Part shown: one piece after another, positions 5,524 through 11,662 of the stretch | Numbering within the stretch: position 1 is the stretch's first letter | Layout: every line of letters begins with the position of its first letter | Assembly (NCBI GenBank): GCA_013002265.1 | Contig: JABDKK010000172.1 | Span: 1 to 11,662 of the forward strand | Direction of reading: 5' to 3' | DNA length: 11,662 bases | Origin: Candidatus Nitrosopumilus sp. | GTDB taxonomy: Archaea > Thermoproteota > Nitrososphaeria > Nitrososphaerales > Nitrosopumilaceae | Translations under genes and position numbers: made by a program | The notes under the pieces: model-generated | Told to the model about the DNA's origin: nothing | Seen by the model: only the letters and a program-made list of their open reading frames with translations | Databases searched by the model: none

Positions 5524-6735
5524 TTATTTTTTGGAGGCACTTACCAGAGACACCACATCTCTATCTCTTAGCTGATAATCAACAGGCAATCTCAGATTAT
5601 ATCGAAGATCTTTACCGTATAGTAGGCCTTTAGTTAGATCTGAATGAATTTCCTTAGCAAGATCCTTTATTGTAGCTCCATCTTTTAGCAAAATCAAATC
5701 AGGCAGCACTTGTCCTTTTTTGTCTGTAAGATTTTTTTCATCAGCTACTGGATATATTGAATTCATCTTTAGTAATTTGAATACCGCAACATTAATGGCA
5801 AATTGAACGCCTGTTCTCATGTATTCCCCCATAATTCCCTTTTTAATGAAATTCAAAGCACTGACTTGTTTTTCATTTAACTCTTCAGACTTAATAATTT
5901 CAAATTGTTCAGAGCCAGGAGAATATTTTATTAGATTTTTTTGTTCTGCCCGTCTCAGACTAAATTCACTGTCACCGCTAGCAGGAATTACAATAGAATC
6001 ATTAAATCGTTCTCTTAATCTTGCAAAATTTTTATCTGCGCCCTCAACATCAATTTTATTTGCAACAATCAATGTGGGCTTTGAAATTTTTCTAATTAAA
6101 GATGCAAGTTTTTTAGTATCGGCAATATCAAAATCATCAAATTCTTTTTCTGAAAGATTGGTTGCCATAAGAGATTCTTTGACATGGGTATTGTTTACAC
6201 CGATTCCTCTATAAAGGTCTGCCAATGCCTCTACGATATCAGAACCTGCTCGTATAAGTTTTGAAATTTTATCACGATTTCCCTCCAATATTTTGTGATA
6301 CCACATAATCAACTCTTCTTCAATATCAGCAAAATCAGAAATAGGATCACCGGTTCCAACTTCTGTTATTTTACCCGATGAATCAATTCCGCCTGATGCA
6401 TCAACAACATGAAGAAGAGCATCAGATTGTGCAGCAATAGATAGAAATTGATTTCCTAATCCTTTTCCCTTCCATGCATCCTTGATTAATCCTGGCAAAT
6501 CAATTAGTTCTATTGGAATGTATCTCCACCCTTCCAAGCATTTTGAGTTATTTGGATTATCTTGAATTTTAAATTCAGGATGGACGCATAGAGTAATTGC
6601 ATGTGTTACCCCAGAGACAGGGGATTTTGTAGTGAAGGGATAAGACGATATTTCTTCAGAAGACAGTGTTGCAGAATTAAAAAAGGTGGTTTTACCAGTA
6701 TTTGTTTTACCAATTAACCCAAGTTTAATAGGCAT
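5524..6735 (-). CDS. ychF: Archaeal YchF/OLA1-type translation-factor GTPase with C-terminal TGS domain
   Basis: The protein has 403 residues, the normal length of the archaeal COG0012 branch. G1/Walker A is G9-KTNT-GKT (9-16), G2 is around YPFTT (32-36), G3 is DLPG (79-82), G4 is NKID (226-229) and G5 is PAS (251-253). The NPxNSxCxxGWRxIPIELIDLPG and GKGLGNQFL segments are characteristic of the archaeal YchF-like GTPases. A TGS domain occupies about 325-400. Because G4 is NKxD, GTP is the expected nucleotide, unlike bacterial YchF and eukaryotic OLA1, which prefer ATP. The family associates with ribosomes. It has its own TATA box (centre near 6760) about 25 nt from ATG 6735, so it is leaderless and separate from the upstream CoA-binding operon. 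A 7-bp inverted repeat covers the space between TATA and start codon. Confidence 0.9.
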   Translation of the reverse strand: MPIKLGLIGKTNTGKTTFFNSATLSSEEISSYPFTTKSPVSGVTHAITLCVHPEFKIQDNPNNSKCLEGWRYIPIELIDLPGLIKDAWKGKGLGNQFLSIAAQSDALLHVVDASGGIDSSGKITEVGTGDPISDFADIEEELIMWYHKILEGNRDKISKLIRAGSDIVEALADLYRGIGVNNTHVKESLMATNLSEKEFDDFDIADTKKLASLIRKISKPTLIVANKIDVEGADKNFARLRERFNDSIVIPASGDSEFSLRRAEQKNLIKYSPGSEQFEIIKSEELNEKQVSALNFIKKGIMGEYMRTGVQFAINVAVFKLLKMNSIYPVADEKNLTDKKGQVLPDLILLKDGATIKDLAKEIHSDLTKGLLYGKDLRYNLRLPVDYQLRDRDVVSLVSASKK

Positions 6736-6741
6736 AGCATG

Positions 6742-6765
6742 ATTCTGATTTCAGAATATTTATCT
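6742..6765 (-). promoter_or_regulatory. Promoter of the YchF gene with a palindrome between TATA and ATG
   Basis: The minus strand has AGATAAATATT at 6755-6765 as TATA element. Overlapping its downstream end is the perfect inverted repeat ATTCTGA-TT-TCAGAAT (6742-6757). In a leaderless gene this sits between TATA box and transcription start, where a bound protein would block initiation. Short AT-rich palindromes also occur by chance. Confidence 0.4.
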
Positions 6766-6776
6766 CTGCCTAGCAA

Positions 6777-7136
6777 CTATGTGTTTTTGTTGCTTTTGAT
6801 TTTTTCAATAGTTTGATTGAGTTCTTTTATGGCCCATTCAATATCGGCCAAATCCTCTGAAGATAGAGAGTCTTTCCATTTCTCCAAAACACTATTGGCA
6901 ATTTCTGAACAATTGTACAACAGGTTCCAGTATGGATGATGTTCAGCTGTTGCATATGCTAATTCAGAAACATCGTTTAGGCCATTCTTTGCTCTAGCTA
7001 TTGAAGAAATTTTTTCACCAAATATTTTGACAATATCATTCTCAAGATCTTTTTCGATTTTCAAGGGAGTGTTTTTTGATTCATATTTTTTTGCAAGGTT
7101 TTCTAAATCATAGTAGAAATTTTCAAAATCTGTCAT
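6777..7136 (-). CDS. Unknown helical protein, 119 residues, second gene of the CoA-binding operon
   Basis: I do not recognise a family. The sequence is almost entirely predicted alpha helix, rich in Glu, Lys and Asn, with one aromatic/His-containing segment in the middle (TAEHHPYWNLLYNCSEI, about 63-79) that is the likeliest functional core. One cysteine, no membrane segment and no signal peptide. The C-terminal half (about 80-116) looks like an amphipathic helix or coiled coil. The ATG is 1 nt after the stop of the CoA-binding protein gene, so the two are cotranscribed. The size and the HHPYWNL segment suggest a four-helix bundle, but this is only a guess from composition. Confidence 0.75.
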   Translation of the reverse strand: MTDFENFYYDLENLAKKYESKNTPLKIEKDLENDIVKIFGEKISSIARAKNGLNDVSELAYATAEHHPYWNLLYNCSEIANSVLEKWKDSLSSEDLADIEWAIKELNQTIEKIKSNKNT

Positions 7137-7137
7137 T

Positions 7138-7548
7138 TTAGCATAATCTCTGGTGCTCAGCTAACATACATCTGTTAAAAACTACCTTGATGCCTTCTTT
7201 TCTAGCCAATTCTTCTGCCTCAGAATTATGAATTCCCTCTTGCAGCCATATGACTTTGGGTTTTTTTGCTATTGCATCTCTGATTACAGACATCACTTGA
7301 TCAGAAGGTCTAAAGACATCAATAATTTCAACATCACCGTCAACGTCCCCTACTGTCACATAGCATTTTTTCCCCATGATTTCATCAGTAGTGGGATTTA
7401 CAGGAATTATTTCATATCCATTATCTGACAAATATTTTGGGACGTAATGTGCAGCTTTTGACGAGTCCTTGGACATGCCAATTACTGCAACCCTATTTAA
7501 TGAAAGGATATCACGTATTTCATCGTCTGTATGTTCGTCATGTTCCAT
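7138..7548 (-). CDS. CoA-binding-domain protein (YccU type)
   Basis: The protein has 136 residues, one complete CoA-binding Rossmann domain. Diagnostic stretches are RVAVIGMSKDSSKAAHYV (19-36), which matches the nucleotide-binding loop of the YccU family, YLSDNGYEIIPVNPT (39-53), VEIIDVFRP, PKVIWLQEGI and the final VFNRCMLAEHQRL with a conserved Cys-Met. Family members bind CoA or related acyl-CoA and resemble the first domain of succinyl-CoA synthetase alpha and of acyl-CoA synthetases, but carry no ligase half. Cellular role is poorly defined. The acidic/His N-terminus (MEHDEHTDDE) is unusual. The ATG at 7548 is about 26 nt from a TATA-like AAAATTATAT (minus strand, around 7574), so it is leaderless and heads a two-gene operon. 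It is divergent from the Met-rich winged-helix gene. Confidence 0.88.
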   Translation of the reverse strand: MEHDEHTDDEIRDILSLNRVAVIGMSKDSSKAAHYVPKYLSDNGYEIIPVNPTTDEIMGKKCYVTVGDVDGDVEIIDVFRPSDQVMSVIRDAIAKKPKVIWLQEGIHNSEAEELARKEGIKVVFNRCMLAEHQRLC

Positions 7549-7567
7549 GAAATTAATTCAAACATGA

Positions 7568-7601
7568 AGAATATAATTTTACTATGACAAAGTATTTTTT
7601 A
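7568..7601. promoter_or_regulatory. Divergent promoters in a 75-nt gap
   Basis: For the leftward CoA-binding gene, the minus strand reads AAAATTATAT at 7571-7580, centred 26-27 nt from its ATG. For the rightward winged-helix gene, TATTTTTTA at 7593-7601 is centred 27 nt from ATG 7624 and is a weaker TATA. Both transcripts would be leaderless and their promoters nearly touch. Confidence 0.45.
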
Positions 7602-7623
7602 CTCCTCATATCAATGATAATTC

Positions 7624-8142
7624 ATGGATGAAGAACCTAAAGACATCATCGTTTTAGGAGCAATCAAAAACGGAATTAGAAAATTCGATAAAATACAAAA
7701 AATGACAAACATTGAACCTGAAGAGCTCAATTCAATTCTTGAAAAACTAGAAGAGCGAGGATTTATCAAAGTGGAAGAAAAAAAGGGATGGTTAGGAAAG
7801 AAAATTGAGATTAATGCCACAGAGGAAGGTTCAAGAGAAGTAGATGAAAGAGTTCACGAATTGCAAGCAAAATGGAACCAAATGTCTCAAATATACAAAA
7901 CAGGAGACAAGGAGAAATTAAAACAGAAATTGGACGAAAATAAATCATTTCTGCCAATGATGATGTTTTTTGGAGTGATGGACATCATGATGTTTTCAAT
8001 GATGTTTAGTATGATTGGAATGGCAATGACAGATTATGTTCCTGCAGAGAGCATTCCAGAAAGCATGGGAGAAGGCATGGATGGTACCGGCTCTGATGCA
8101 GGAATGGATGATGGCGGATTTGATATCGATATTGGATTCTAG
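7624..8142 (+). CDS. Winged-helix DNA-binding protein with methionine-rich hydrophobic segment
   Basis: The protein has 172 residues. Residues 5-68 look like a winged helix-turn-helix domain: helices VLGAIKNGIRKFDKIQKMT and EELNSILEKLEERGFI, then the wing IKVEEKK...KKIEINATEEG, as in archaeal PadR/MarR-like regulators. Residues 70-107 form a charged helix. Residues 109-137 form a hydrophobic stretch long enough to span a membrane, with 11 methionines in the 24 residues from 112 to 135. The tail (138-172) is acidic and Gly/Asp-rich with three more Met. The layout suggests a membrane-tethered or metal-responsive regulator; clustered Met can bind Cu(I), and ammonia-oxidising archaea are heavily copper dependent, but that link is inference. 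The start is ATG 7624, apparently leaderless. Confidence 0.8.
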   Translation: MDEEPKDIIVLGAIKNGIRKFDKIQKMTNIEPEELNSILEKLEERGFIKVEEKKGWLGKKIEINATEEGSREVDERVHELQAKWNQMSQIYKTGDKEKLKQKLDENKSFLPMMMFFGVMDIMMFSMMFSMIGMAMTDYVPAESIPESMGEGMDGTGSDAGMDDGGFDIDIGF

Positions 8143-8148
8143 TGGGAA

Positions 8149-8155
8149 TTTATAA
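8149..8155 (+). promoter_or_regulatory. TATA box for birA
   Basis: TTTATAA, centred about 29 nt before ATG 8181 and 26 nt before the in-frame TTG at 8178. Transcription should begin at about 8178-8181, so the mRNA is leaderless. With TTG immediately before ATG, the ATG is the natural choice. Confidence 0.55.
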
Positions 8156-8180
8156 CCAAATTTGAAATGATTTACAATTG

Positions 8181-9185
8181 ATGTACAGCTCTTTTGACAG
8201 TTCAGGATTAGTTAAAGTACTTACTTTTTTACAAACCCACAATACCGAGTATTTATCAGGTCAAGATCTAAGCGATGTTTTAAGAATAAGTAGAGTCGCA
8301 ATTTGGAAGCATATTAAAAAAATCCAAGAATTAGGCTACAATGTAGAATCTAAACAAAAACTAGGGTACAAATTAACATCAAACTCAGAAGCTTTGCTCC
8401 CATGGGAAATTACACGAGGGTTAAAAACAAAGTTAATTGGTCAGCAGGCATATTATTTTGATTCAATAAATTCAACACAGATTCAGGCTCTAAAAATGGC
8501 ATCAGATTCAAAAAACAACGGAGCAGTCATCGTATCAGAAAAACAAACTGGTGGAAAAGGAAGGACTGGAAGAAAATGGATTTCCCCTAAAGGAGGAATT
8601 TGGTTTTCAGTAATCTTGCATCCAAAATTCGATATTTCTATGACAACATTGTTTCCAATAGGAGCTGCCTTAGCATTATCAGTTGCTCTTGAAAAAACTC
8701 TAAAAATTTTTCCAGAAGTGAAATGGCCAAATGACGTCACAATTAAAGGAAAAAAACTTGCAGGATTACTAGTGGATGCATCATTTGAGTCAAACAGAAT
8801 AGAAAACCTAGTTTTAGGAGTTGGAATTAATTTTGATGTAGACACAAAAGAAATAGAGAAAAAGCTAAAAGACACACCGAATTTTTACGGAGTTGTCTCT
8901 TTGAATGAACAAAAAAAGAAAGTCAGGCCAGTAGTATTGGTGCAATCATTTTTGGTGGAATTGGAAAAGATTTTTCAAATGCTCAATTCCAAACAGACTA
9001 AAAAAATTATTTCTGAATGGACAAAAAGATCATCAACAATAGGGATGAATGTGGAGATAGACACATCTGATGGAAAGGTAAAGGGAAAGGCAATCAAGCT
9101 AGGCGATGACGGATCTTTAGTCGTATCAAAAGGTAATGTTACTGAAAAAATAGTTGCAGGCGATGTAAACCATTTATCAAAATAG
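8181..9185 (+). CDS. birA: Bifunctional biotin protein ligase / biotin-operon repressor
   Basis: The protein has 334 residues from ATG 8181 (the TTG three bases earlier is passed over because of the TATA spacing). Residues about 10-68 are the winged-helix domain (ISRVAIWKHIKKIQELGYNVES...GYKL) of two-domain BirA. The catalytic domain follows, with the biotinyl-AMP loop GGKGRTGRKW (124-133), GGIWFSVIL, the KWPNDV motif and the adjacent GKKLAGLLVD. The C-terminal SH3-like domain ends in GSLVVSKGNVTEKIVAGDV. It activates biotin with ATP and transfers it to the carrier protein of biotin carboxylases. Ammonia-oxidising archaea need a biotin-dependent acetyl-CoA/propionyl-CoA carboxylase for the 3-hydroxypropionate/4-hydroxybutyrate cycle, the likely client. 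Whether the DNA-binding domain represses biotin genes in this organism is not shown. The stop abuts the stop of the next, convergent gene. Confidence 0.95.
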   Translation: MYSSFDSSGLVKVLTFLQTHNTEYLSGQDLSDVLRISRVAIWKHIKKIQELGYNVESKQKLGYKLTSNSEALLPWEITRGLKTKLIGQQAYYFDSINSTQIQALKMASDSKNNGAVIVSEKQTGGKGRTGRKWISPKGGIWFSVILHPKFDISMTTLFPIGAALALSVALEKTLKIFPEVKWPNDVTIKGKKLAGLLVDASFESNRIENLVLGVGINFDVDTKEIEKKLKDTPNFYGVVSLNEQKKKVRPVVLVQSFLVELEKIFQMLNSKQTKKIISEWTKRSSTIGMNVEIDTSDGKVKGKAIKLGDDGSLVVSKGNVTEKIVAGDVNHLSK

Positions 9186-9560
9186 CTATTTTCGGGTTTT
9201 TTTAGGTTTTACTTTGGAGAGTTTTCTTGCTTGTTGTTTTTTGGGTTTTGATGGAATTAGTTTGGATTGCTCTTTTAGAACATCCTTAAGATCATGTTGA
9301 ATCTCAAAAACTGATGAGAGTAATTCTTCCAAAGCAGATACATATTGAGAATATGCAGAAATGAGATTGGTTTTAGCCTGATTTGACTTTGTTAGGAATT
9401 CATTGGAGCGCAACAGATTTGCAGAGGTAATCAATTCGGGAATTTCAGATGAGGGATCTCCTAATTTGGAAAGTTGTAATTGAGCCTCTTGGATTTTTTT
9501 ACGCAAATCATAGATATTTTCTCCAGCACCAATCTCAGTCAATACAAAAACACCAATCAC
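9186..9560 (-). CDS. Unknown helical protein with basic C-terminal tail
   Basis: The protein has at most 124 residues. No family recognised. From residue 14 on it is predicted helix and probable coiled coil (YDLRKKIQEAQLQLSKL; then about 43-98), followed by a Lys/Arg/Pro-rich tail (about 99-124: PSKPKKQQARKL...KPKKTRK) that could bind nucleic acid or an acidic surface. The longest frame starts at a GTG (9558-9560). However, a TATA-like TTTAATTTAT on the minus strand (9563-9572) is centred about 26 nt from the in-frame TTG at 9540-9542, so a leaderless start there, seven codons later, is more likely and would give 118 residues. It is convergent with birA and the two stop codons abut. Confidence 0.65.
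   Translation of the reverse strand: MIGVFVLTEIGAGENIYDLRKKIQEAQLQLSKLGDPSSEIPELITSANLLRSNEFLTKSNQAKTNLISAYSQYVSALEELLSSVFEIQHDLKDVLKEQSKLIPSKPKKQQARKLSKVKPKKTRK
9197..9203 (+). terminator. Possible T-run terminator after birA
   Basis: Seven consecutive T start 11 nt after the birA stop codon (9183-9185). Archaeal RNA polymerase can stop at short oligo-T runs without a hairpin. The run lies inside the 3' end of the opposing gene, so it may also simply reflect Lys codons on the other strand. Confidence 0.3.
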
Positions 9561-9783
9561 GAATAAATTAAAGATTTTCCATGCTCATCTTGGCATAGTC
9601 GGTCACATTGAAAGATTACAATTGTGATAGAGGTTTTCTACTGCACCATGTCAAAAGTGTTGAAACAATTATGACGCACGAGTTAGGGCAGCCCATTGCA
9701 AAACACATACTGATCAAAAAAATAATGCCATGCACCCACCATACACTTTATCCTATGCTTTTTTGTACTAAGTTTCGATCTCA

Positions 9784-9799
9784 TTCTAAAAATTTAGAA
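9784..9799. promoter_or_regulatory. Perfect inverted repeat upstream of the second TFB gene
   Basis: TTCTAAA-AA-TTTAGAA is a 7-bp perfect inverted repeat with a 2-nt centre, ending 34 nt before the TATA box of the second TFB gene. It is a candidate regulator site, but the sequence is nearly all A/T, so chance is a real alternative. Confidence 0.3.
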
Positions 9800-9833
9800 C
9801 AAGTATTAGCTTGACCTACACCCAAATAACCTG

Positions 9834-9842
9834 TTTAAATTA
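9834..9842 (+). promoter_or_regulatory. TATA box for the second TFB gene
   Basis: TTTAAATTA, predicting a transcription start around 9863-9867. That would place the first ATG (9849) upstream of the mRNA and favour ATG 9867 or ATG 9885 as the true start. Confidence 0.5.
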
Positions 9843-9848
9843 GGTAAA

Positions 9849-10666
9849 ATGAATAAAAGGGGATTAATGCCAATTTTAATCATTATGCTCAAAAATTCCG
9901 TGGTTTCTGGGCCAAAGTGTCCTGCATGTGGAGATAAAAAAATGGTTACAGATCAAAATACGGGAGAATTATTTTGTGGCAAATGTGGATTTGTGGTAAC
10001 AGATAAAATCACAGATACTGGTGCAGAATGGAGATCTTTTGCAAATGATGACACCAATAGAACCAGAGTAGGAGCTGGCACATCACTAACCATGCACGAC
10101 ATGGGTTTGTCAACAGTAATTGGTGCTGCAAATAAAGATTCCACTGGAAAGCCATTATCGGCAAGTGTAAAAAGTTCAATTGAAAGATTAAGGACTTGGG
10201 ATAGTAGAACTCAAGCCCACTCATCGGCAGACAGAAATCTAAGGCAAGCCCTTAATGAAATGGATAAGCTAAAAGACAAGCTTGCGTTAACTGATGCAGT
10301 TATAGAAAAAGCAGCATACATTTACAGAAAAGCAATGGAGAGAAAACTTATCAGAGGCAGATCGATTCAAGGATTGGTAGCTGCTTGTCTTTATGCATCA
10401 TGTAGAAATACAGAAACCCCAAGAACGTTAGATGATGTTGCAAAGGGAATCAACGTCAGAAGAAAAGATGTAGCTAGATGTTATAGACTGATTTTTAGGG
10501 AACTTGAATTAAAAATGCCAGTAGTTGATCCTGTAAGAGGGGTTTCAAGAATTGCAAGTATTGCAGAATTAAATGAGAAGAGCAAGAGAAAGGCAATTGA
10601 AATTTTAGTTCAGGCCAAAAAAAAAGGCATTGTTGCAGGAAAAGATCCTATGGGAATCGCAGCAGC
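9849..10666 (+). CDS. tfb: Transcription initiation factor TFB, canonical zinc ribbon, truncated at a chimeric junction
   Basis: About 272 archaeal residues of TFB are present. The zinc ribbon is complete: C24-P-x-C27 and C43-x2-C46. The conserved EWRSF follows (60-64), then the reader/linker RVGAGTSLTMHDMGLST, cyclin repeat 1 (about 110-205, with GRSIQGLVAACLYASCR and TPRTLDDVAKG) and the beginning of cyclin repeat 2, ending KDPMGIAA. Family members are about 300-310 residues, so the last 35-40 residues with the BRE-recognition helices are absent. The frame continues five codons into foreign GC-rich DNA and stops at TGA 10677-10679. The start is uncertain: 9849 gives the longest frame, but the TATA box at 9834-9842 points to ATG 9867 or 9885, the latter giving MLKNSVVSGPKCPAC. 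It is closer to general TFB than the gene at 4434 because its zinc knuckles and EWRSF are intact. Confidence 0.93.
10659..10666. other. Chimeric junction: archaeal to GC-rich bacterial DNA at an 8-base microhomology
   Basis: GCAGCAGC fits both sides. On the plus strand it continues the TFB motif GIAAA; on the minus strand it completes the LDALL end of a bacterial repeat unit. Composition changes abruptly here (20 of 60 G+C at 10561-10620 against 42 of 60 at 10681-10740), codon use changes, and both genes are broken at the same place. An assembly or amplification artefact is far more likely than a natural transfer. Confidence 0.88.
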
Positions 10667-11619
10667 GCGTCCAGCGTGACGACGCCGACGCCCGCGACCG
10701 CGTCGATCTCGGCGATGCTGTCGAACAGGTCGTCGTCCTCGGTCCCGAACACGCCGTCCGGCCCGTCCCGATACGCGATCAAGTTGTGTGCCGCGTTCTC
10801 ACTGATCCCCACGTCGTCGACCAGCACGGTGACGGTCGTCCCCGGATCGTTGAGGAACACCACCACCGCCGGCGGCCCCTTGGGCAACACGGCCCACAGC
10901 GGCGCGAACGCGAAGATCTTCTCCATGGACGCCGGGCCGACGTACGGCACGGCGTCCAGCTCTTCGACGGTGTCGAACAGGTCGTCGTCCGCGGTCCCAA
11001 ACTCGCCATCCGGCCCATTGCGATGGCCGATGATCGCCGCCGCGGACTGTCCGGTCAGCCCCACCTGATCGTCCAACACGTCCTCCGTCACCAGGGGGTC
11101 GTTGACGAACGCCAGAACCTCCGCATCGGCGGACGGTGGGACCCAGGTCGCAACGAACTCTTCGAGCGTGACCATGGCGAGCGGCCCCACCCAGCTCTGG
11201 GCCGCCACCTCGGCCAGATCGTCGAAGAAGTCGTCGTCGCCGGTCCCGATCGCGCCATCAGAGCCATCGCGATGCGCGATCAGCGACGCCGCCGCGTGCG
11301 GTCCGAGTCCGGCGGACTTGAGCAACGCCACGTCGGTGTGCGGGTGATTCAGCAACTGAAGGATGGAGGACGACACGTCCGCGCCGGGCCCCGACTGCAC
11401 CCACACGTAGGCCATCAGCTTGTCCACGGTGGCGAAGTCGACGAACGAGACGGCAAACAACTCGCCGATCCCCTCGAAGACGTGATCGTCCTCGGTCCCG
11501 GCCAGCCCATCCGGCCCGAGGCGGGCCTCGAGCAGGGCCTGTGCGGCCCAGGGATCGATGCCGGCGTCCTCCACCAACACCGTCAGCGTCGTCGTCGGGT
11601 CGTTGAGAAACGCGAGGAG
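10660..11619 (-). repeat. Four tandem protein-coding repeats, about 70-73 residues each
   Basis: Units at about 11404-11619, 11146-11361, 10900-11118 and 10660-10863 (first to last in reading direction). The most conserved part is the loop GPDG/DGxDG, GT, DDD, seen four times at similar positions. The first unit is the most diverged (ARLGPDG, EDDHVF) and the last is cut by the junction right after its LDALL. Confidence 0.8.
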
Positions 11620-11662
11620 CCGTCCTTCGGGCGTGTCGTCGATCTCCACGGTCGGAGCGACC
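10660..11662 (-). CDS. Bacterial tandem-repeat protein (helix-hairpin-helix-like units with acidic DGxDG-GT-DDD loops), both ends missing
   Basis: About 334 residues are open on the minus strand, entering from the right edge (the frame stays open past the GTG at 11647-11649) and cut at the junction; the stop now used (10648-10650) belongs to archaeal DNA. The protein is made of four units of about 70 residues, each of the form: F-L/V-NDP, a helix, VGL/I...AA..I-A-HRDGPDG, x-FGT-x-DDD-LFD, then a helix with ELDAV-YVG...L. The second half resembles helix-hairpin-helix/ComEA-type folds, and the Asp-rich loop could bind calcium. I have seen such units in long extracellular or DNA-associated proteins of Myxococcota/Deltaproteobacteria, but do not know a tested function. 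No signal peptide or membrane segment is in the visible part. The high-GC codon use is unlike everything left of the junction. Confidence 0.75.

Larger units (their letters stand above)
9561..9848. other. 288-nt gap between divergent genes with no supported gene
   Basis: Apart from promoter elements at both ends and the palindrome at 9784-9799, I see nothing here that I can name. A 68-codon frame (9608-9814, TTG start) has no promoter, ribosome-binding site or recognisable motif. I see no tRNA or other structured RNA. The length is generous for this compact genome, so a small RNA remains possible. Confidence 0.5.

Noticed and set aside
7152..7160. TGGTGCTCA, a partial match to the 9-bp motif
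   Set aside because: It lies within the coding end of the CoA-binding protein gene and matches only the first half.
8141..8158. TAGTGGGAATTTATAACC before birA, resembling the shared motif (TAGTGGTATAAATC at 1149-1162)
   Set aside because: The TAG is the stop of the preceding gene and the rest is the birA TATA box. It lacks the GCYAA part of the motif, so I do not count birA in the regulon.
9608..9814. A 68-codon open frame (TTG start) in the gap before the second TFB gene
   Set aside because: No promoter, ribosome-binding site or recognisable motif, odd His/Cys-rich composition, and no ATG until residue 22. More likely a chance frame in a promoter gap.
10676..11347. Plus-strand and second minus-strand open frames in the GC-rich end
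   Set aside because: They are shadows of the repeat-protein frame. High GC makes stop codons rare in all frames, and their products are low-complexity Ser/Thr/Pro/Ala or Arg-rich.
10660..11662. Horizontal transfer of a bacterial repeat gene into the archaeal genome
   Set aside because: No mobile-element gene, target duplication or attachment site is seen. Both partner genes are truncated at a short microhomology, and an essential-type TFB gene would be disrupted. An assembly chimera explains this more simply.
1..11662. CRISPR arrays, tRNA or rRNA genes, insertion sequences
   Set aside because: I looked for regular spaced repeats, cloverleaf-like segments, transposase motifs and terminal inverted repeats and found none. 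The transposase-like N-terminus at 1200-1355 is fused to a B12 sensor and is not a transposase.

Overview
Most of the window (1 to about 10660) is AT-rich archaeal DNA, most likely from an ammonia-oxidising archaeon of the Nitrosopumilus group (Nitrososphaerota/Thaumarchaeota). The evidence is two transcription factor B (TFB) genes, an archaeal-type YchF/OLA1 GTPase, a winged-helix biotin ligase, many promoters with a TATA box about 26 nt from the start codon (leaderless transcripts), and small proteins that look specific to this group. From about 10660 to the right end the DNA is GC-rich (hand count of one 60-nt line on each side: about 33% then about 70% GC) and codes for a repeat protein of the kind I associate with Myxococcota/Deltaproteobacteria. 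Both a TFB gene and the repeat-protein gene break at the same 8-base microhomology, so the right end is best read as an assembly chimera.

Region 1 (1-5523) is the most interesting part. It holds a YbjT-like NAD(P)-binding oxidoreductase (cut by the left edge), a B12-binding protein with the sequence hallmarks of the CarH/LitR light sensors, an FAD-dependent amine-oxidase/phytoene-desaturase-like enzyme, an SRPBCC lipid/ligand-binding protein, a small unknown protein, and a divergent TFB with a degenerate zinc ribbon, followed by a small zinc-finger protein. All five transcription units here carry the same 9-bp motif, TTRGCACTA or a close variant, upstream and pointing toward the gene. At two promoters it occurs as a direct repeat with 19-nt periodicity. 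I found no other copy between 5346 and 10660. I infer a small regulon, possibly a light or photo-oxidative stress response built from an AdoCbl photosensor plus a dedicated TFB. This would be an archaeal counterpart of bacterial CarH/LitR and ECF-sigma light-response clusters.

Region 2 (5524-9848) is housekeeping plus unknowns: a YchF-type GTPase, a helical unknown protein paired with a CoA-binding-fold protein, a winged-helix protein with a methionine-packed membrane-like segment, biotin protein ligase BirA, and a basic-tailed helical protein. Three convergent gene pairs meet with overlapping or directly abutting stop codons.

Region 3 (9849-11662) is a second, canonical TFB gene truncated inside its second cyclin repeat, joined to four tandem repeats (about 70 residues each) of a bacterial helix-hairpin-helix/acidic-loop protein whose own start lies beyond the right edge.
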